Origin: Xiphias gladius
Lineage: Eukaryota; Chordata; Actinopteri; Istiophoriformes; Xiphiidae
Direction of reading: 5' to 3'
DNA: 64,000 bases
Assembly (NCBI RefSeq): GCF_016859285.1
Contig: NC_053417.1
Coordinates: forward strand, 22,288,706-22,352,705
Shown here: positions 46,803 to 60,600 of the stretch, one piece after another
Position numbering within the stretch: position 1 is the stretch's first letter
How the letters are laid out: each line of letters starts with the position of its first letter
Notes under the pieces: model-generated
Told to the model about the DNA's origin: nothing
Databases searched by the model: none
What the model saw: the letters and a program-made list of their open reading frames with translations, nothing else
Program-made: the position numbers and the translations under genes

Positions 46803-49178
46803 ATGTCAAACAGCAGAGACACTGACGATCTCAATGAAGAAGACATTGATGAGGATGAACTCCTTGCTATGCTTTCACCTGAGGAGCTTAAAGAGCTTCA
46901 GAGTGAGATGGATATAATTATTGCCCCAGATGAGACTGTACCGGTTGGACAGAGACAGAAGGACCAGACTGAAAAGCCTCCGACCGGGACCTTCGACCAC
47001 AGATCCCTGGTTGATTACCTCTACTGGGAAAAAGAGTCCAAACGTATGCTTGAGGAAGAAAGAGTGCCTGCTACTCTGCTGCCAAGTGAGGTAAGAGGCC
47101 AAACACTCAGAGGTTCATGTAAAAATCAATCTAGAATATCAAACATATTCTCTAGAAACTATGTAAATTATAATTTGAAATGAGGCAGAACAAAAAGTCT
47201 TGTGTTTGGAATAACATGGTTTTAATCTTGATGTTTGGATTTATTCTTTTCATTAGAAAACTTTGAGGGAGGAAGCTGAAAAGAAAGAAAAAGAAGAAAA
47301 CACAGAGATTGTAAAATATGGAGAGTATGAAGTGATAGAGGAAGTCATTGTGGAAGATGTAGATGGTACAGATGGAGAGGAAATTATAGAGGAGATAATT
47401 GAGGAAATTGTTGAAGAAGTTGATAAGACGGATGAAAAGGACAAAGAGGTGGATGTGAAAGATGAGAGAGAGGTGAAGCTACCTGTGAATATGGACCAAC
47501 ATGAAAATATAGACAAGCATGTATGTCCTCTAGATAACAACACAGAAACAGTAGCAGGAAACAATACAGATGGCAATCAGCCTTTGTCAGACACAAAAGA
47601 GAAGACTGATAGCTTAACCCTCAACAACAGCAAATCACACTGTGAAGAGAAAGAGGAAATTAAAACGACAGACTCTCTCCTTCCCAAAGAAGCTCCAGAG
47701 GAGCCAGAGATAAATGAAACCAATGATAATTTCCAAAAGAAAGAAGAGAGAAAAATTAACAAATTAAATATCCCAAAGCTGGCCCTCAATAATATAAAAA
47801 TGACATCAAGACCCTCAGGAAATGAGACAAACTTGGAGTCGACACTTGACAAGATCCGCAACAACAATCCCTCTGTTACTGAGGTAAACCTCAACAATAT
47901 AGAAAACATTCCCAAAGAGATGCTGCTGGATTACGTCAACGCCTTGAAGAAGAATAAATATGTAAAAACTTTCAGTATAGCAAACACCGGTGTCGATGAG
48001 AACATAGCTTTCAACCTGGCCAACATGTTACGAGAGAATCGCAGCATTACGACTTTGAATATCGAGTCTAATTTCGTAACAGGAAAGGGAATTGTAGCCA
48101 TCATCCGCTGCCTCCAATTCAATGAGACTCTCACAGAGCTGCGATTTCACAACCAGAGGCACATGCTGGGTCACCATGCAGAGATGGAGATCTCACGTCT
48201 GCTTAAGGCCAACAACACCCTCCTGAAGATGGGCTACCACTTTGAGCAGCCAGGGCCCAGGATGGTGGTGACCAACATTTTAACCAGGAATCTCGACCGT
48301 CAGAGGCAGCTGAGGAAAGAGGAGCAGCGGCAGCAGCAACTGAAGGAGCAAAAGGAGGTGATGCGAATGTATGAGAGCAGTCTAAACCTGCCTCCAGGTT
48401 TACTTGAGAGGATGGGCTACATACCGCCCCTAGAACTCTTGCAGGAGCATGGGCTCGTCCCATCCCCGTCAGAACTGAGCCCTGTGCCTCAAACACACCA
48501 CCAGACAGAGCAGCCAAAGCCTCAAAAGAAGCCCAAACATAACAGCATTCCCAAACAGCTCCGCGGTGAACCAGCAAATCCATTAAGGGACGTCCAGCTG
48601 AAGAGGACGCCCAAGAAACGTGACCCATTTCTGGAGCTGGACCCAAGGGACGACAGGAGACCAGAGAGGACCCGTTTGCAACTGAGGAAGACTCACAGAG
48701 TGAAGGAAGCAGCTAGTGGAGAAATGACAGATGAAAGACCCAACCTGACTGATGTAATTAAGACTTTGAAGCCCGTCCCTCGTAGACGAGTGCCACCAAA
48801 AGTTGAGCTAACACCACGCGATCAGCTCCTAAATGAGATCAAAAAGAGCAACGTCGCCTATCTTAAAGCTGTGAGTATCTAAAAGTTAGTAGTATAAGAA
48901 CATTTGTTAGGATCCTGTGTTTAGGAGCCCGAGCTAGATTTTTTTTTAAGTACTACTGACAGTGTTAAAGCTCTCAAAACTGTACAGCATCTATCATTCA
49001 CACCTCTGTGAATGAATCAAATGTTATTGGTGCCTACAAGGGGTTTTTAGTATCATCTATAATAATTTGATTAAAGCACTGTCCTAGAAAGCCAACAAAA
49101 CGTTTTGTTTTCTTTTGTGGCTGCTTGCAGGTGCCGCTCCCTAAAGTCCTGGAATCAAGTGAAACGAGTCTCCTCTGA
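46803..49178 (+). CDS. lmod3: Leiomodin-3 (complete CDS, 3 exons)
   Basis: LMOD3 nucleates actin and maintains thin filaments in skeletal muscle sarcomeres. Its loss causes nemaline myopathy in humans. Exons are 46803-47090, 47257-48870 and 49131-49178, giving 649 codons plus stop, compared with 560 residues in human. Residues 1-96 hold the tropomyosin/actin-binding start ([45 protein letters not shown]). A Glu/Ile-rich acidic region covers about 120-168. The leucine-rich-repeat actin-binding domain spans about 288-445 ([55 protein letters not shown]). A basic linker follows, then a C-terminal WH2 motif ([19 protein letters not shown], about 617-635). The final exon adds 15 residues (from [10 protein letters not shown]). 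LMOD3 is favoured over LMOD1/2 by the N-terminus and C-terminus and by synteny. A second exon of 1.6 kb is usual for leiomodins. Confidence 0.97.
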
Positions 49179-49352
49179 GGTTATAACTTCAGCTGTATGT
49201 CTTCGCAATACTGTATGTTTATTTTAAACATATTTTGGATTAGTTGCCCTAAAACTACTCAAATGAACTGTTTACATTCAGAGTGCGCTATATTTTCATC
49301 ACATAAGAAAAAATATTGGCTAGTTGTTGTTCCACTGTTGTGTTGTTTTCTC

Positions 49353-49358
49353 AATAAA
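49353..49358 (+). other. lmod3: Candidate polyadenylation signal of lmod3
   Basis: AATAAA lies about 175 bases after the lmod3 stop, with a second AATAAA at 49386-49391. This implies a short 3' UTR. Confidence 0.6.
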
Positions 49359-49399
49359 TGCTGTTGTCTTTAAGAAGTCATAACAATAAAAGGTATGAA

Positions 49400-51374
49400 A
49401 ATTAAAAGTGTTAAAAGAGTTCATTGTCAAATCACTGTATATTGAATTCATATTAAAAATGTATTACCTCTTTCATCATTTGCTATCTTGAAAACATAGA
49501 ACAGATAAAAATATGATTTGTTTACATGTGAAAATTTCACGTGAAATTTTCTTTCAGGTTTTGTTCCTAAAAAAGATTTGTAGAGTAAGTTTATCTGATT
49601 AAATGTTAGATGGTTCATTATGGATCAAACCTGTTCATGCACTTACCTTTTGCTATAAAAAAAACTCTTTGTCTGGGGATTCTTTTCTTCTGTTTTTAAA
49701 AAATGTACCTAAAAAGCACTGTGAAGCAGTGTATCAATGTGAAATCAATTTCATTCCCAGTGAATCACTGCAGTTAGTTAAGGAGCAATTATGAGAAAAG
49801 ACTTATTACTGTCTTGTTTTTCATTAAGAGCGATATTTGCAGAAAGGCCGATGATGAAAAATCAAGAAAAGTGGTCAAACTGAATCAAAATGAACCTGTG
49901 TACACACTGGGAGGGTATTTATTAATTCAATATTCATTAGTATTCCAAGATTTTCATTTGTTTTAGTAATAGCCTACAGTTCACTACTTTATTTTGCATA
50001 TACCCACACATTTGGTGATAAATAAACAAATCTTCACACTGAGACCTGATTGAAAAATGACTGCAACATAAATTACCTTCTTTTTATTTTATTTTTCTTT
50101 AATGGAGGACAGCCATGTTTTACGCCCAGTTCTGTGATTTCATCATCACTTTTCAAGAATGAAAAAGTCACATAAAAACATAGATAATATTTAATATAGT
50201 ATCCGTGTAACATAAACGGTCACTCTGATCTGCCATTCGTGAAGTTAGTATGCAGAAACCGCAGTCAAGGTGTGCCAGGCAACAGGAAACAACAGTTTTT
50301 AACTATTAGGAGCAGCAGTATACAATAAACACTTAACATTACAAATGACAGATTTAATTTAGCTTATTTTTACAAGAAAAGGGAATTTGACGGGAAAATA
50401 GCATAGGATGTCTCTAGTCCAGTTTTTACTAAATAAATTAAAGTTAAAATTTCAATTTAATCAGTATTTTGCTTCATTGTCAAAGTGTTATTCTATGTAT
50501 CCTGCAGCCATTCGGTACATCTCTGCATGCTATATTATGAAAATAAAGACACATCAAAAATAACAACAAACATTTAATAACATGATATAATATTCAAACA
50601 ATAAAGCTGCACTTGCCATTCATTTTTCAGTATTGCATAGCTGTGGTCAGAGGGGATACACTCAGGCCAGCCTGTATGGTCAGGAACTATATGCATAAAT
50701 CTTTTGGCAATAGGAATATCTATAGTCCAGGATTATTAGTTAGGCCATATAACCATATCCACACTAGAAGCAAGCTGGTCTCAGATCAGTATATATACAG
50801 CTCCTAAGATAACAAGATGAGAGTTAATGCTTTTCTTTAAGCAGTTAACAGTTCACTGGTTGGTGGGTGTACTTGGTAAGAAGAAAATTTAACATGCTTG
50901 TTTTGAGGTAGGAAACTGATCTCATTTCTTTTTTAGAATTAATATAATTGGTATCTAATAACTGCATTGTGTTGAAACATTCAGCTTCATGTTACTGAAA
51001 TAAATAATCAGTCAGTGTGGAAAACAAAGTGCGTTGTCAAGAAGGGAAATTATTTGTTTTTGGAACATTTTTTGACAAAGGAATGCTCAAAACCTTTGGT
51101 AATCTTTGGTGCCCATGGCCTCTCAACATCCAGTCCACACATTGATTGTGCAAATCTTGTCATAATCTTGTTGTAAGTAACCATCTATAGATATTTTGAA
51201 CTAATACAAATGTATAAGAGAATAAAGTAAATGGATAAAAAGTAGGAGAGTGCAATCTTCAGTTACTTTACATGTATATGGGGGGAATCAAACTTGACAC
51301 ACGGGATATGCTATTTAAATTTTAATCCATACTGTACGACACTTACTTCTTTTGGCACACTCTTGCCTGGGGCC
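49400..51374. other. Convergent region between lmod3 and arl6ip5
   Basis: This is AT-rich sequence between the 3' ends of lmod3 (plus) and arl6ip5 (minus). It probably includes the arl6ip5 3' UTR. A minus-strand AATAAA (TTTATT on the plus strand) lies near 50084, but several similar hexamers occur in this AT-rich stretch, so the end is not fixed. I saw no other gene or repeat here. Confidence 0.5.
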
Positions 51375-54016
51375 TTACTCCTTCAGTTTGCTTTCAATAA
51401 AATCCTGAATCTTGTTAATTTTCTCCTCCTGTTGATCCAGGAGGTCCATGATGATACCCATAGGGGTCTTCTTCAGCCCAACACCTTCAATCTTGTTCTC
51501 CAGTTTGTTCTTCATGTTGCGCAGTCTCAGAGAGGCGTGGATCAGGATTACTACATGAAAAACAACAGGGAGTGATTACTATTTCGTAGTTCCTCAAACT
51601 TTATAGATGATTTTCTCTGGAATACATCTTTGGAAAATAACAAAAACAAAATGTGATACTGATGCAACCCAGACATAAAAACAGGTGTAAGGATAGGCAT
51701 ATATTTTATTCCCATGTCAGGCAGATACTGAATGCATGACATCAGCCAGTAAATGTAGTTCTGTCCAAATCAACAACCCATAGCAACCCGTCAACACAGG
51801 CAGCAGTGGGCAGGCCTCCCAGGAAGCGATCAAACTGCTTCGTCTATTCGCCCCGATGTTAGAGTTGCTACATTTGCTCTAACGATCCAACCCACCAATT
51901 ATCTAAATCGCTCTGCTGAACTTCTGACTCTAAAACTATTTCGAAAGGCTGCAGCAAATCCAAAACTATAGCTCTAATCTACAGTACAGAATAGCTTGCC
52001 TTGTAGTGCTGAATTTATTTTACAGTCTGTGTCATGAGTGAATGCAGGTCATTAATATTGTACATAATGTTCAATCCATACAGTGAGTCAGAATGAGAGG
52101 GTTTGGAAAAAATTATTCATCCACAGAAAACACCTTAGTCATGCATCCCTGTGTGACTCACCAACCTCTTTAACAGTTTTTGCCATATAACATTAGCCAA
52201 CAAATGTTTGCAATAGGAACACAAGTTAAAATTTAAATAATATCACTAAATCTGTGGATATATTTAAAGATATATATTAAATACTGTATCGGTCTCCAAA
52301 GTTCGGTTTCCACTGCAATTAAAATAACCAGTGTTAACTAAGGAACTTATTTGATGTGACAAAGTTAACAGGTCTTTTGCATTTTTATGTCAAAATCACA
52401 GTGTTGCAAAATATATGGAGAAGAATATGTGTATGTGATTTCTCATAACTAAATTTAATTTTACAAAAGTCATGCTCTTAAATTACAAGGGGCATTGTGA
52501 TTAGTTACAACCTAAAGGAAAATATCTGACAGCTCGGTTTGCATTATATTAACGGATCAACTGCACAGTGTTTTTGCTCACAGACAAAATGAAGCACCTA
52601 CTCACCTAAATTGTTTAACAGAATGCTTAAAAAGTATTACAACTTGGATGACTAACAACTAATTGAAATTAAATGGGGACAAAACAGAAACTATAGTAAA
52701 TTAGTTAGTTTTTAATCTTGCTTTTTAGTCTCGTTTCCGCAGTTAATTTATTGAAATATTTTATTTTCTACTCGGTTTTACTGTATTTTAAATTGTTTGG
52801 TTGCTAGAAGTTCAAAGAATTGATAATATCATATTAATAATAATTTATGGCCTACTCCTCTTCAGTAGAAGAACCTGAGGAAAATCTAAGTTAACTAACA
52901 GCTTGTTCATGCAAAAAAAAAGAACTAAAATTATTTCAAAAATTAAGGCTCTAGATTTAAACAGGCCCAACCTGTGATTTCTGACAGTCAAATATAGTAA
53001 TTTAATGGTAGTTCATTTGTTACTACATTAAATGCCCTGAGACTTACACAGCAAAGGGAACGTGATTCCAAAGATGAATACCATGACACCACCAAACAGC
53101 GACAGCAAGAAGTAGCTGGTGACCAGGACCCCAATCAAAAACAGGGTGGGGTTCTTCCTTTTGAAGTTCTTGATGGTGGCCCTGTTCTCTCCTGCCCACA
53201 CAGAACCCGTGAAGACCAGAGTCACCACTGCTCCTCCCAGAAACATGCCAAACGGGTTCAGGAACCTGTATATTGTAGCATAAACATGACACACTTTACA
53301 TGTACCCCGTAGGGTGTAGGCTCTTTTCAAATAGCACAACCTGCTGTTGGTAAAACCAATAGCTAACATCCTGGCCAGTCTGGTGTAAACCATAAAAGGG
53401 CAGATGCCTGCAGTAAGGCCTATGCACATCATTTCCACTACATCATCCTCTACCCAAAGAAGACTATCAAATCATATGTATTCAAAGTCACAACCAGCTA
53501 GCAGCAGTGGAATGTAACCAACCATTGTGGTTGATCTTTCCTGTTGGAATATGAAGCACCTGCGCTCAATTTAAGCTAGCTAGTGTTCTTTTTTTTTTAT
53601 TTTTTTACTTATAGTACTGTTAGTGAATACAAAAATATTTCGAAAGAAAAGTTTTATAGGCTAAGTTATGTAAAAGAGTTAGTGCCTTAAACGTTGGAAA
53701 AACAGTGCCAACCGTTACCGAAATAGCCTGTGTGGTCATGATGGGTGTGGGTGGAAGGTATGCAGGCTAATGGCTAATTAAACATGGAGCCAGAGATGCT
53801 AGCCTGCCTGCGTTAGCATGCTGTCAGTACTTACCCTACAATGAGGAAAAGCACAAAAGCCACGGCGAAATAATTCGTCTGGTAGTAAAGCAGATTACTG
53901 ATCACTCTGCTGTTCCACTTTGTTAAATCTCTGAACTCTGGTTTGGCAAAACGGTCCGCTCCGGGGAAGAAATCATCCCACGGTCTGAAAGGTGCAAGCT
54001 CCATCCTGGCTGCCAT
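51375..54016 (-). CDS. arl6ip5: ADP-ribosylation factor-like 6 interacting protein 5 (complete CDS, 3 exons)
   Basis: ARL6IP5 (PRAF3, JWA, GTRAP3-18) is an ER membrane protein of the PRA1 family. It retains the glutamate transporter EAAC1 and affects Rab/Arl-dependent traffic. Minus-strand exons are 53835-54016, 53048-53265 and 51375-51550, giving 191 codons plus stop (human 188). Donors are GTAAGT (both exons), and phases match (GG|G and T|TA). The cytosolic start contains [12 protein letters not shown] and YYQTNYF. Hydrophobic hairpins lie at about residues 50-86 and 100-145 ([16 protein letters not shown]). The C-terminal tail reads [20 protein letters not shown] and ends IESKLKE. The start was set at the first ATG (MAARMELAP). 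The ATG at 54004 (MELAP) aligns better with the human start and remains possible. The first exon lies head-to-head with uba3. Confidence 0.96.
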
Positions 54017-54618
54017 GTCTTCAACGTGTAGTTGGGAGACACACAAACACAAACATAACCACACGGGGCTGCGTGATATTTTGACAGATCAGCTGACCAC
54101 CGTCCGAGCTTCGAGAAGGAGAGTCAAACAAGAAGCCGTGCGCTAACTCAACATCTCGCGAGAGTCAGAGAAGCGCTTGGGATTTCAGACTTGCGTGATA
54201 GAATGCGCAGTAGCTCCGCTTCATAAAGAAACAACAGAAACACCAACAGCCCAAGACTGTTATTTAAACAACGTAAACAATAAAAAAAAAAAAAAAAAAA
54301 CACAAGGCGGTTGCTGATTCAGACAAATTAAAGAAACACCTAGCCAAAAATTTCTAGGGTGAGAACAAACCTAGAATAAATGTTACAGTGTCCTAGAATG
54401 TGCCATACCAATAACAGGTTCAAACTTAAGCTTTCATATAATGCTTGACTTGGTTACATTTATAAAGACCTGTTCCCTCTCATTTATTAATTTATTTATT
54501 TCGAAAGCAGGAGAAAACATGTTATTTCCTACATAGGTACTTCAAACAGTTGTATGCAGCGCAGCTTTGACACTCGTGAACACAGCAGTCAGAATCGAGG
54601 ACATGGGACCGTGAAAGT
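54017..54618. promoter_or_regulatory. Divergent promoter shared by arl6ip5 and uba3
   Basis: Only 602 bases separate the arl6ip5 start (minus) from the uba3 start (plus). The stretch 54060-54240 is enriched in CpG (TCTCGCGAGAG-type, GCGCAGT) relative to flanks. The palindromic TCTCGCGAGA-like motif near 54153-54163 is typical of TATA-less housekeeping promoters. A poly(A) run lies at 54281-54300. The shared promoter is inferred from geometry and composition. Confidence 0.65.
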
Positions 54619-57600
54619 ATGGCGGATGCCGAGGAGCCGTAAGTCTCAATGGACAAAAAATGTAATTTTAAAAGAATTAAAACCTCGCAATTCGTCGTCA
54701 ACACGGCATGCTTGAACCCGGTTTTCCTTTCTTCTTCCAGGGAGAAGAAAAGAAGGCGAATAGAGGACCTGACTGAGAAGTTAGTGACGAATGCTAAATA
54801 AAGGTCTCTGACTGGCAGCAGGTTTGCGTTGCACTGTGAGCAGCGACTGCTGGGCCAGGAGACATGAAAATAAACATTTTAGCATGGGACAGCCTCAATA
54901 AACCAGTTAGCTGTTTGTACGATTCATCCATCTACACAATGAATCCGTTCACAGTGTCAAACATAATGCAGAGACCCTGCACTGCAGCAATCCTGGAATG
55001 ACCAGCACATTATAGCTGTTCACCGATTCCCTACTACATATTAAGCCTCAGCAGGGTTTGAGTTAGTGTTCAAACTGAAAATGTGACAATTAAGTAAACT
55101 CAAGAAAGTCTGAATGTATGAGTGAGTGCCTCATGATACAATGCACAAATGAAAGGGAGGAGCTACTAACAGCTGAGAAATATAGTGTGTAAAAACAATA
55201 GTGAGATGAAGCTGTCATTGGAATTTCAGATTTTCTGCAGTTTGATCTTTGACGGGTCATGTATTGTACAATTTACTATTCGTATGAAAAAGCAAAATAT
55301 ATTGATTTCTTGTATTTTAATTGCAAAAACGGTATACTATAAAGATCAGTACATAGTCAAAACTGTTTACAATTGCAGTATGTATGTAGTATGGAAGTGG
55401 GGAACTGCATGCGTTTATGAAGATTCTCAGCCATCTTTGTCATTAATCTGGTTTCCTATTAAACCTGCTGCACTTGCAGCAGTTAGCCACATCCCTTTGT
55501 GCAATGGTTAACAACTTTTTTTTTTCCATGTGACACCTCATTAGAGAGCAACTTCTACTGTGTCTACTGAGTGCATGTCTATGATTGTGAGTTGTTGAAC
55601 TGAAGGGAAGATTTTTCCAGTCAAACGGTTTACTCTGAATAGTTTTTAGAGACCACCAAAAAAGATTACAGAAACGTATACTAATAATAATTATAATAAT
55701 CTTGTGTACCTAAATTTGCTTTTGTTATTAATTACTAATTTCCCCCTGTGGGGGTCCTGACTCCCTGTTTGCGAAACCACTATCCTAGCAGACAGTCAAA
55801 GACAACTAGGCTGTGCAGTCTCGAGAGATTAATAGAGATTCCCCATTCAGAGCTAAATAACAAGACTTCACAGCAAGTCCAGGAGATTTTGACTCATATG
55901 ACCAATTTACAGTGTTGCAGATTGCTGGGTTACCTTGAATCAGTGAGCAAAAGCAGTTTAATTGGCTAGTGTAGGTGCCATCCTTTTTTGCACAGCAGAT
56001 GACGTTCTAAATGGTGTCTTGGTATTTTCTCAGTATGGTACTTTAATCTGTTTGTATGCATTTATTACTTCCCATGACTGTTAATAATATGGCAAACTGC
56101 TCTCTTATACTGCCTTCCTCACACAACTCTGGAATTTCTCCCTTATAAAATTAAAAATGCATGTAATAAGACTTAAATAGCATTATAATAGGGATAAGTA
56201 GGGAGAAATGTACTCAGTTAAGTTATAGTACAAGTTCAGCGTATCTTGGTGTGTTATGTGTCCAGAATGGCTGTAGATGGTGGACACAGGGACGGTGGTT
56301 GCGACTGGGATGGCCGGTGGAATCACGTGAGGAAGTTTTTGGAGAGACCTGGCCCATTCACCCATCCTGACTTTGAACCAAGCACTGAGGTGACACGGAA
56401 ATACCTCCATGAAACAGAGTGCATGCAGTTCATACGCCGAACCGAATTAGTGTAGCGTGGTAATTCTGTAGCTTTGAGTTCACACTGTCAAGTTATAGTG
56501 ACTTTTGTTAAATGCTGTTCTTTAAACATTTTGATTTTTCTTTCATACCAGTCTCTACAGTTTTTGTTGGAGACATGCAAGATTCTGGTGATTGGCGCAG
56601 GAGGACTTGGATGTGACCTCCTTAAAAATCTGGTAGGAAATAGCTTTAATCTATGTTATACTAATGTACTTACTGAGGTGCAAGATGCGAAATTACACTG
56701 GTTTAGATAAGTTCTTATGTCGTCTTGTTGTGCTTTAGGCTCTGTCTGGGTTTCGCCTTATTCATGTGGTTGACATGGACACTATTGATGTGTCCAACCT
56801 CAACAGGCAGTTTCTTTTCAGGTAGGTTTCACCTCTGTTTTTCCTTCTTCTCATAGTTTTAACAGTAGTTTAATATTAGACAACTACAGTTCGTGGTGAA
56901 AAATGTTAATTCTTAATTTTGGGAAATTTGCAAAGGTGGTTTGAGATACTCATGTAGCTTTTTATTACCCTTAATTATTTACATAACTCTCAAAGATCAT
57001 ACATAAGTTGCTGAACAGGATTTTCTCAAATATTACATTATTAGTCTAACAGCCCTCAGCAACAATGTCTGTGATCGACTGACGGTAATCCAGTGGTGGT
57101 GGAAGTATGCAGTTCCTTTTCTTAAAAATAGCAACAGTACAATATTTCCATGTGAACTGTCGTGGTAATAATTATCATAAAATTGAAAGGCTAAGGTGAA
57201 GTACAAGTCCCTCGAAGTTGAACTTAATTGTACTTTGTACATTCCACTGCTGCGTGAATTTGTCTCCTGGTGACTGTAGCATTGTAACAATTCCTGTGTG
57301 ATAAAATCAGGTTTCATTCAACATTATCATATGTCCTGTAATTAATTGCTTTATACATCCATTTAGGCCCAAAGATGTTGGACGACCAAAGGCAGAAGTG
57401 GCTGCTGACTTTATCAACAGCCGTATCCCTGGATGTAAAGTCATCCCGTATCCTTTGTAACAACAGTTTTCACAGTTGAAAAGCAACTTAGGGTTAGTTG
57501 AAACTGTATAAAATATCTTGCTCATGATTTTTTTTCCTTATTAATAACACGCAGTCACTTTAAAAAGATCCAAGACTTTGATGAGTCTTTCTACAGGCGT

Positions 57601-60600
57601 AAGTGTGTTTTTCTTCCAAGATCTATGCATTAACAGTATTTACCAAGTAAACACCTCAGAGATTTAAAACATTAATCTTGTCTTTGCAGAGTTTCACATC
57701 ATCGTCTGTGGACTGGACTCCATCATTGCCAGACGCTGGATGAACGGGATGCTGGTAGGGAAGAGAAATTTGATTTAGTTCATAGTATTATTTCAGCGTA
57801 GTATTTCAGTGCTGCCTTACCTGATATACCTTTGCATATCAGAAGCGTATAAGCATAATCTGTGGTGAGTTATGATTGATATCTTCCCTCTAGATTTCCC
57901 TCCTGACCTACGAAGATGGAGTCCTGGATCCCAGCTCCATCATTCCCCTCATCGATGGAGGAACGGAGGGGTTTAAAGGAAACGCTCGTGTCATTCTGCC
58001 CGGCATGACTGCATGCATCGATTGCACACTGGAGCTGTACCCGCCACAGGTCACTTTTCAGCCACAGTTTGTCTTCTGGTTTCACTTAAAGAGTCATACA
58101 AATACAGTAAAGGGATGAATGATATAACAGAATAGTCCATCAACCTAATAACATGTACAAAAGCGTTTACATTTGCTGTTCAGCTTGTGATTTGGGTGAG
58201 GGAAAGAACCCGTGTCATCTGTGGTGCACAGGAGGTGATGTTTTACGTTTCCATCTGCAGAAACAGCTGTTTGTGTTTGGAAAAATAAAATAGCTACCAG
58301 GCAAAAAAGGCAAAGGGCGCCACCCACGGGAACTTGCAGAAAATCAGAGAAAAAACATCTCATATACAGGTGTTTTCCTGGAAGGGAAGTGCAATACTAA
58401 TATAGCAGTGACTATTTTGCACCAAAGGCCTTGCTAAAAGACACAGAGAAGAAAACATAGAAACAAAATTAAGTAAGGATTTTGAGGTAAGACGGAAAAG
58501 AGCTTCTAGTGCTACTTTTAGTGCTTTTATGCTTGACCTTAATGTACATTTTATGATCCACAGATTAATTTCCCCATGTGCACCATTGCGTCAATGCCAA
58601 GGCTACCAGAACATTGCATTGAATATGCCAGAATCTTACAGTGGCCAAAAGAGAAGCCATTTGGAGGTACGCTAAAATATTCACATCTGTTTTTCTAAAG
58701 TGCCACATCTGATCAGGTCATGCAACCTCTGTACATTATTACAATAAAGGCTAACAACCTGGGTTTTCTCCTTCTCTAGATACCAGCTTAGATGGAGACA
58801 ATCCAGAGCACATCCAGTGGGTGTTTGAAAGAGCCCAAGAAAGAGCTGCAGAGTTTAACATTACAGGAGTGACGTACAGACTCACTCAAGGTGAACCTGT
58901 GAATTAAAAGATAATAATTCCTTCAACATTAGCATTGAATAAACATTAGTGTTGTATCATTGGTTGAACTTATACATTTCTCACCATAATTGACAGATGT
59001 TTGTTTCACAATTAGCTATAATGCTGTTACTGAAATTAAACCATGACTGTTTCTTCTGCCGCACAGGAGTTGTGAAAAGGATCATTCCTGCTGTGGCATC
59101 AACTAATGCTGTTATTGCTGGTATGAAACTCATAGTTTATGAGGCAGCAGCTGTTCCAAAACAAATGAACCCTTGGCTAAGCAGCCCGTAGTTACTGATG
59201 TTACGCTTGTCAAGCTAACTTCTCGCACAGCACATATCCAATTTAAAATGATAATGGTGTCAGACTACTTTACCACTTGAGAATTTGTTGTAATTTACGA
59301 ACAGTGGGTCTTTGATTTGACACAGAGGTAAACAAAAAGCTGTCTTGTTATTTCTAGCCAACAACTGCTGATTTCTTTCAGCTAAAATGACTCACTAACA
59401 GATTTGATCAGCTACAGCTAGCTAGCTATTTAATGCTAATTCTGTGTAATTTAATGTTTCCACGTGGTTCTTTCCTGAAACGATAATCGCGTAAAAGAGT
59501 GTTAAATGTTCACATGATGGCTGCATTCATGAAATGATGCTAAAAGAGCTTTGTGTCTCAGGCAAGAAGTCAGTGTTCTCACCAGTTGATGTAGAAAAAA
59601 AAGGGAGCAGCATTGTGGGGTAAAGCTAGTTAGCCCTAGTGTTGCAGTACAGTATTACGGGATAAAAATTTAATTAAAATGTTATTTGTTTAATCATAAC
59701 CCTGCTTGGGTGCCTGCATTGTTTACTGTTCAAATAACCTGTTTCACTTTCATAAGAGAAAAGGCTTTTAGGATGAGGACTAACCGATGTGTTTGGCAAA
59801 CATGATTAACTCAATTATGACTTATTGTACTTAAAAAAAAATGTCATTTTGTTTTTGTTCTCTACAGCTGCCTGCGCCACAGAAGTTTTTAAAATTGCTA
59901 CAAGGTTGGTTGAAAACACACATTCTGAATCTCTCATCCCAATTATCTGTAGATTTTATTTTTCAGATGAAAATTACTTACAATTACTAACACAAGATTT
60001 TATCTTTCAGCGCATATATTCCTTTAAATAATTACCTGGTGTTTAATGATGTGGATGGACTGTACACCTACACTTTTGAAGCCGAGCGAAAGGTTTGTTT
60101 TGCCCTAAATGGAATTAAGTAACAGTCGTGTCAGCAGAGTAATGTACTTTTTTGCGTACGGAGAATAACCAGTTTATATTTTATATAACCAGTTTATATA
60201 ATTTGCAGGAAAATTGTTCAGCATGCAGCCAGGTGCCTCAAGATCTCCAGTTCCCTCCTTCTGCCAAGTTACAGGAGGTTTTAGAGTACCTGACAGAGAA
60301 CTCCTCTCTGTGAGTATTCAGAGAAAACATTTTTTAATGCGACTCCAAGAGAAATAACAATTATAAGGTTAAGATTGTGTATAAATGTTTTCCAGACAAA
60401 TGAAATCCCCAGCTATCACCACAACTCTGGAAGGGAAGAATAAGACGCTGTATTTGCAGGTAATATATTTATCTTTGAGAATTGTGCACGATGTTTGGTC
60501 ACCTGCATTTTATTACCAACTATGATTAAACTACGATCACAATTTTATTCCAGTCTGTTAAATCCATCGAGGAACGAACCAGGCCAAACCTCTGCAAGAC

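Noticed and set aside
48203-48646. 147-codon minus-strand frame in lmod3
   Set aside because: It is the antisense shadow of the LMOD3 leucine-rich-repeat and linker coding sequence.
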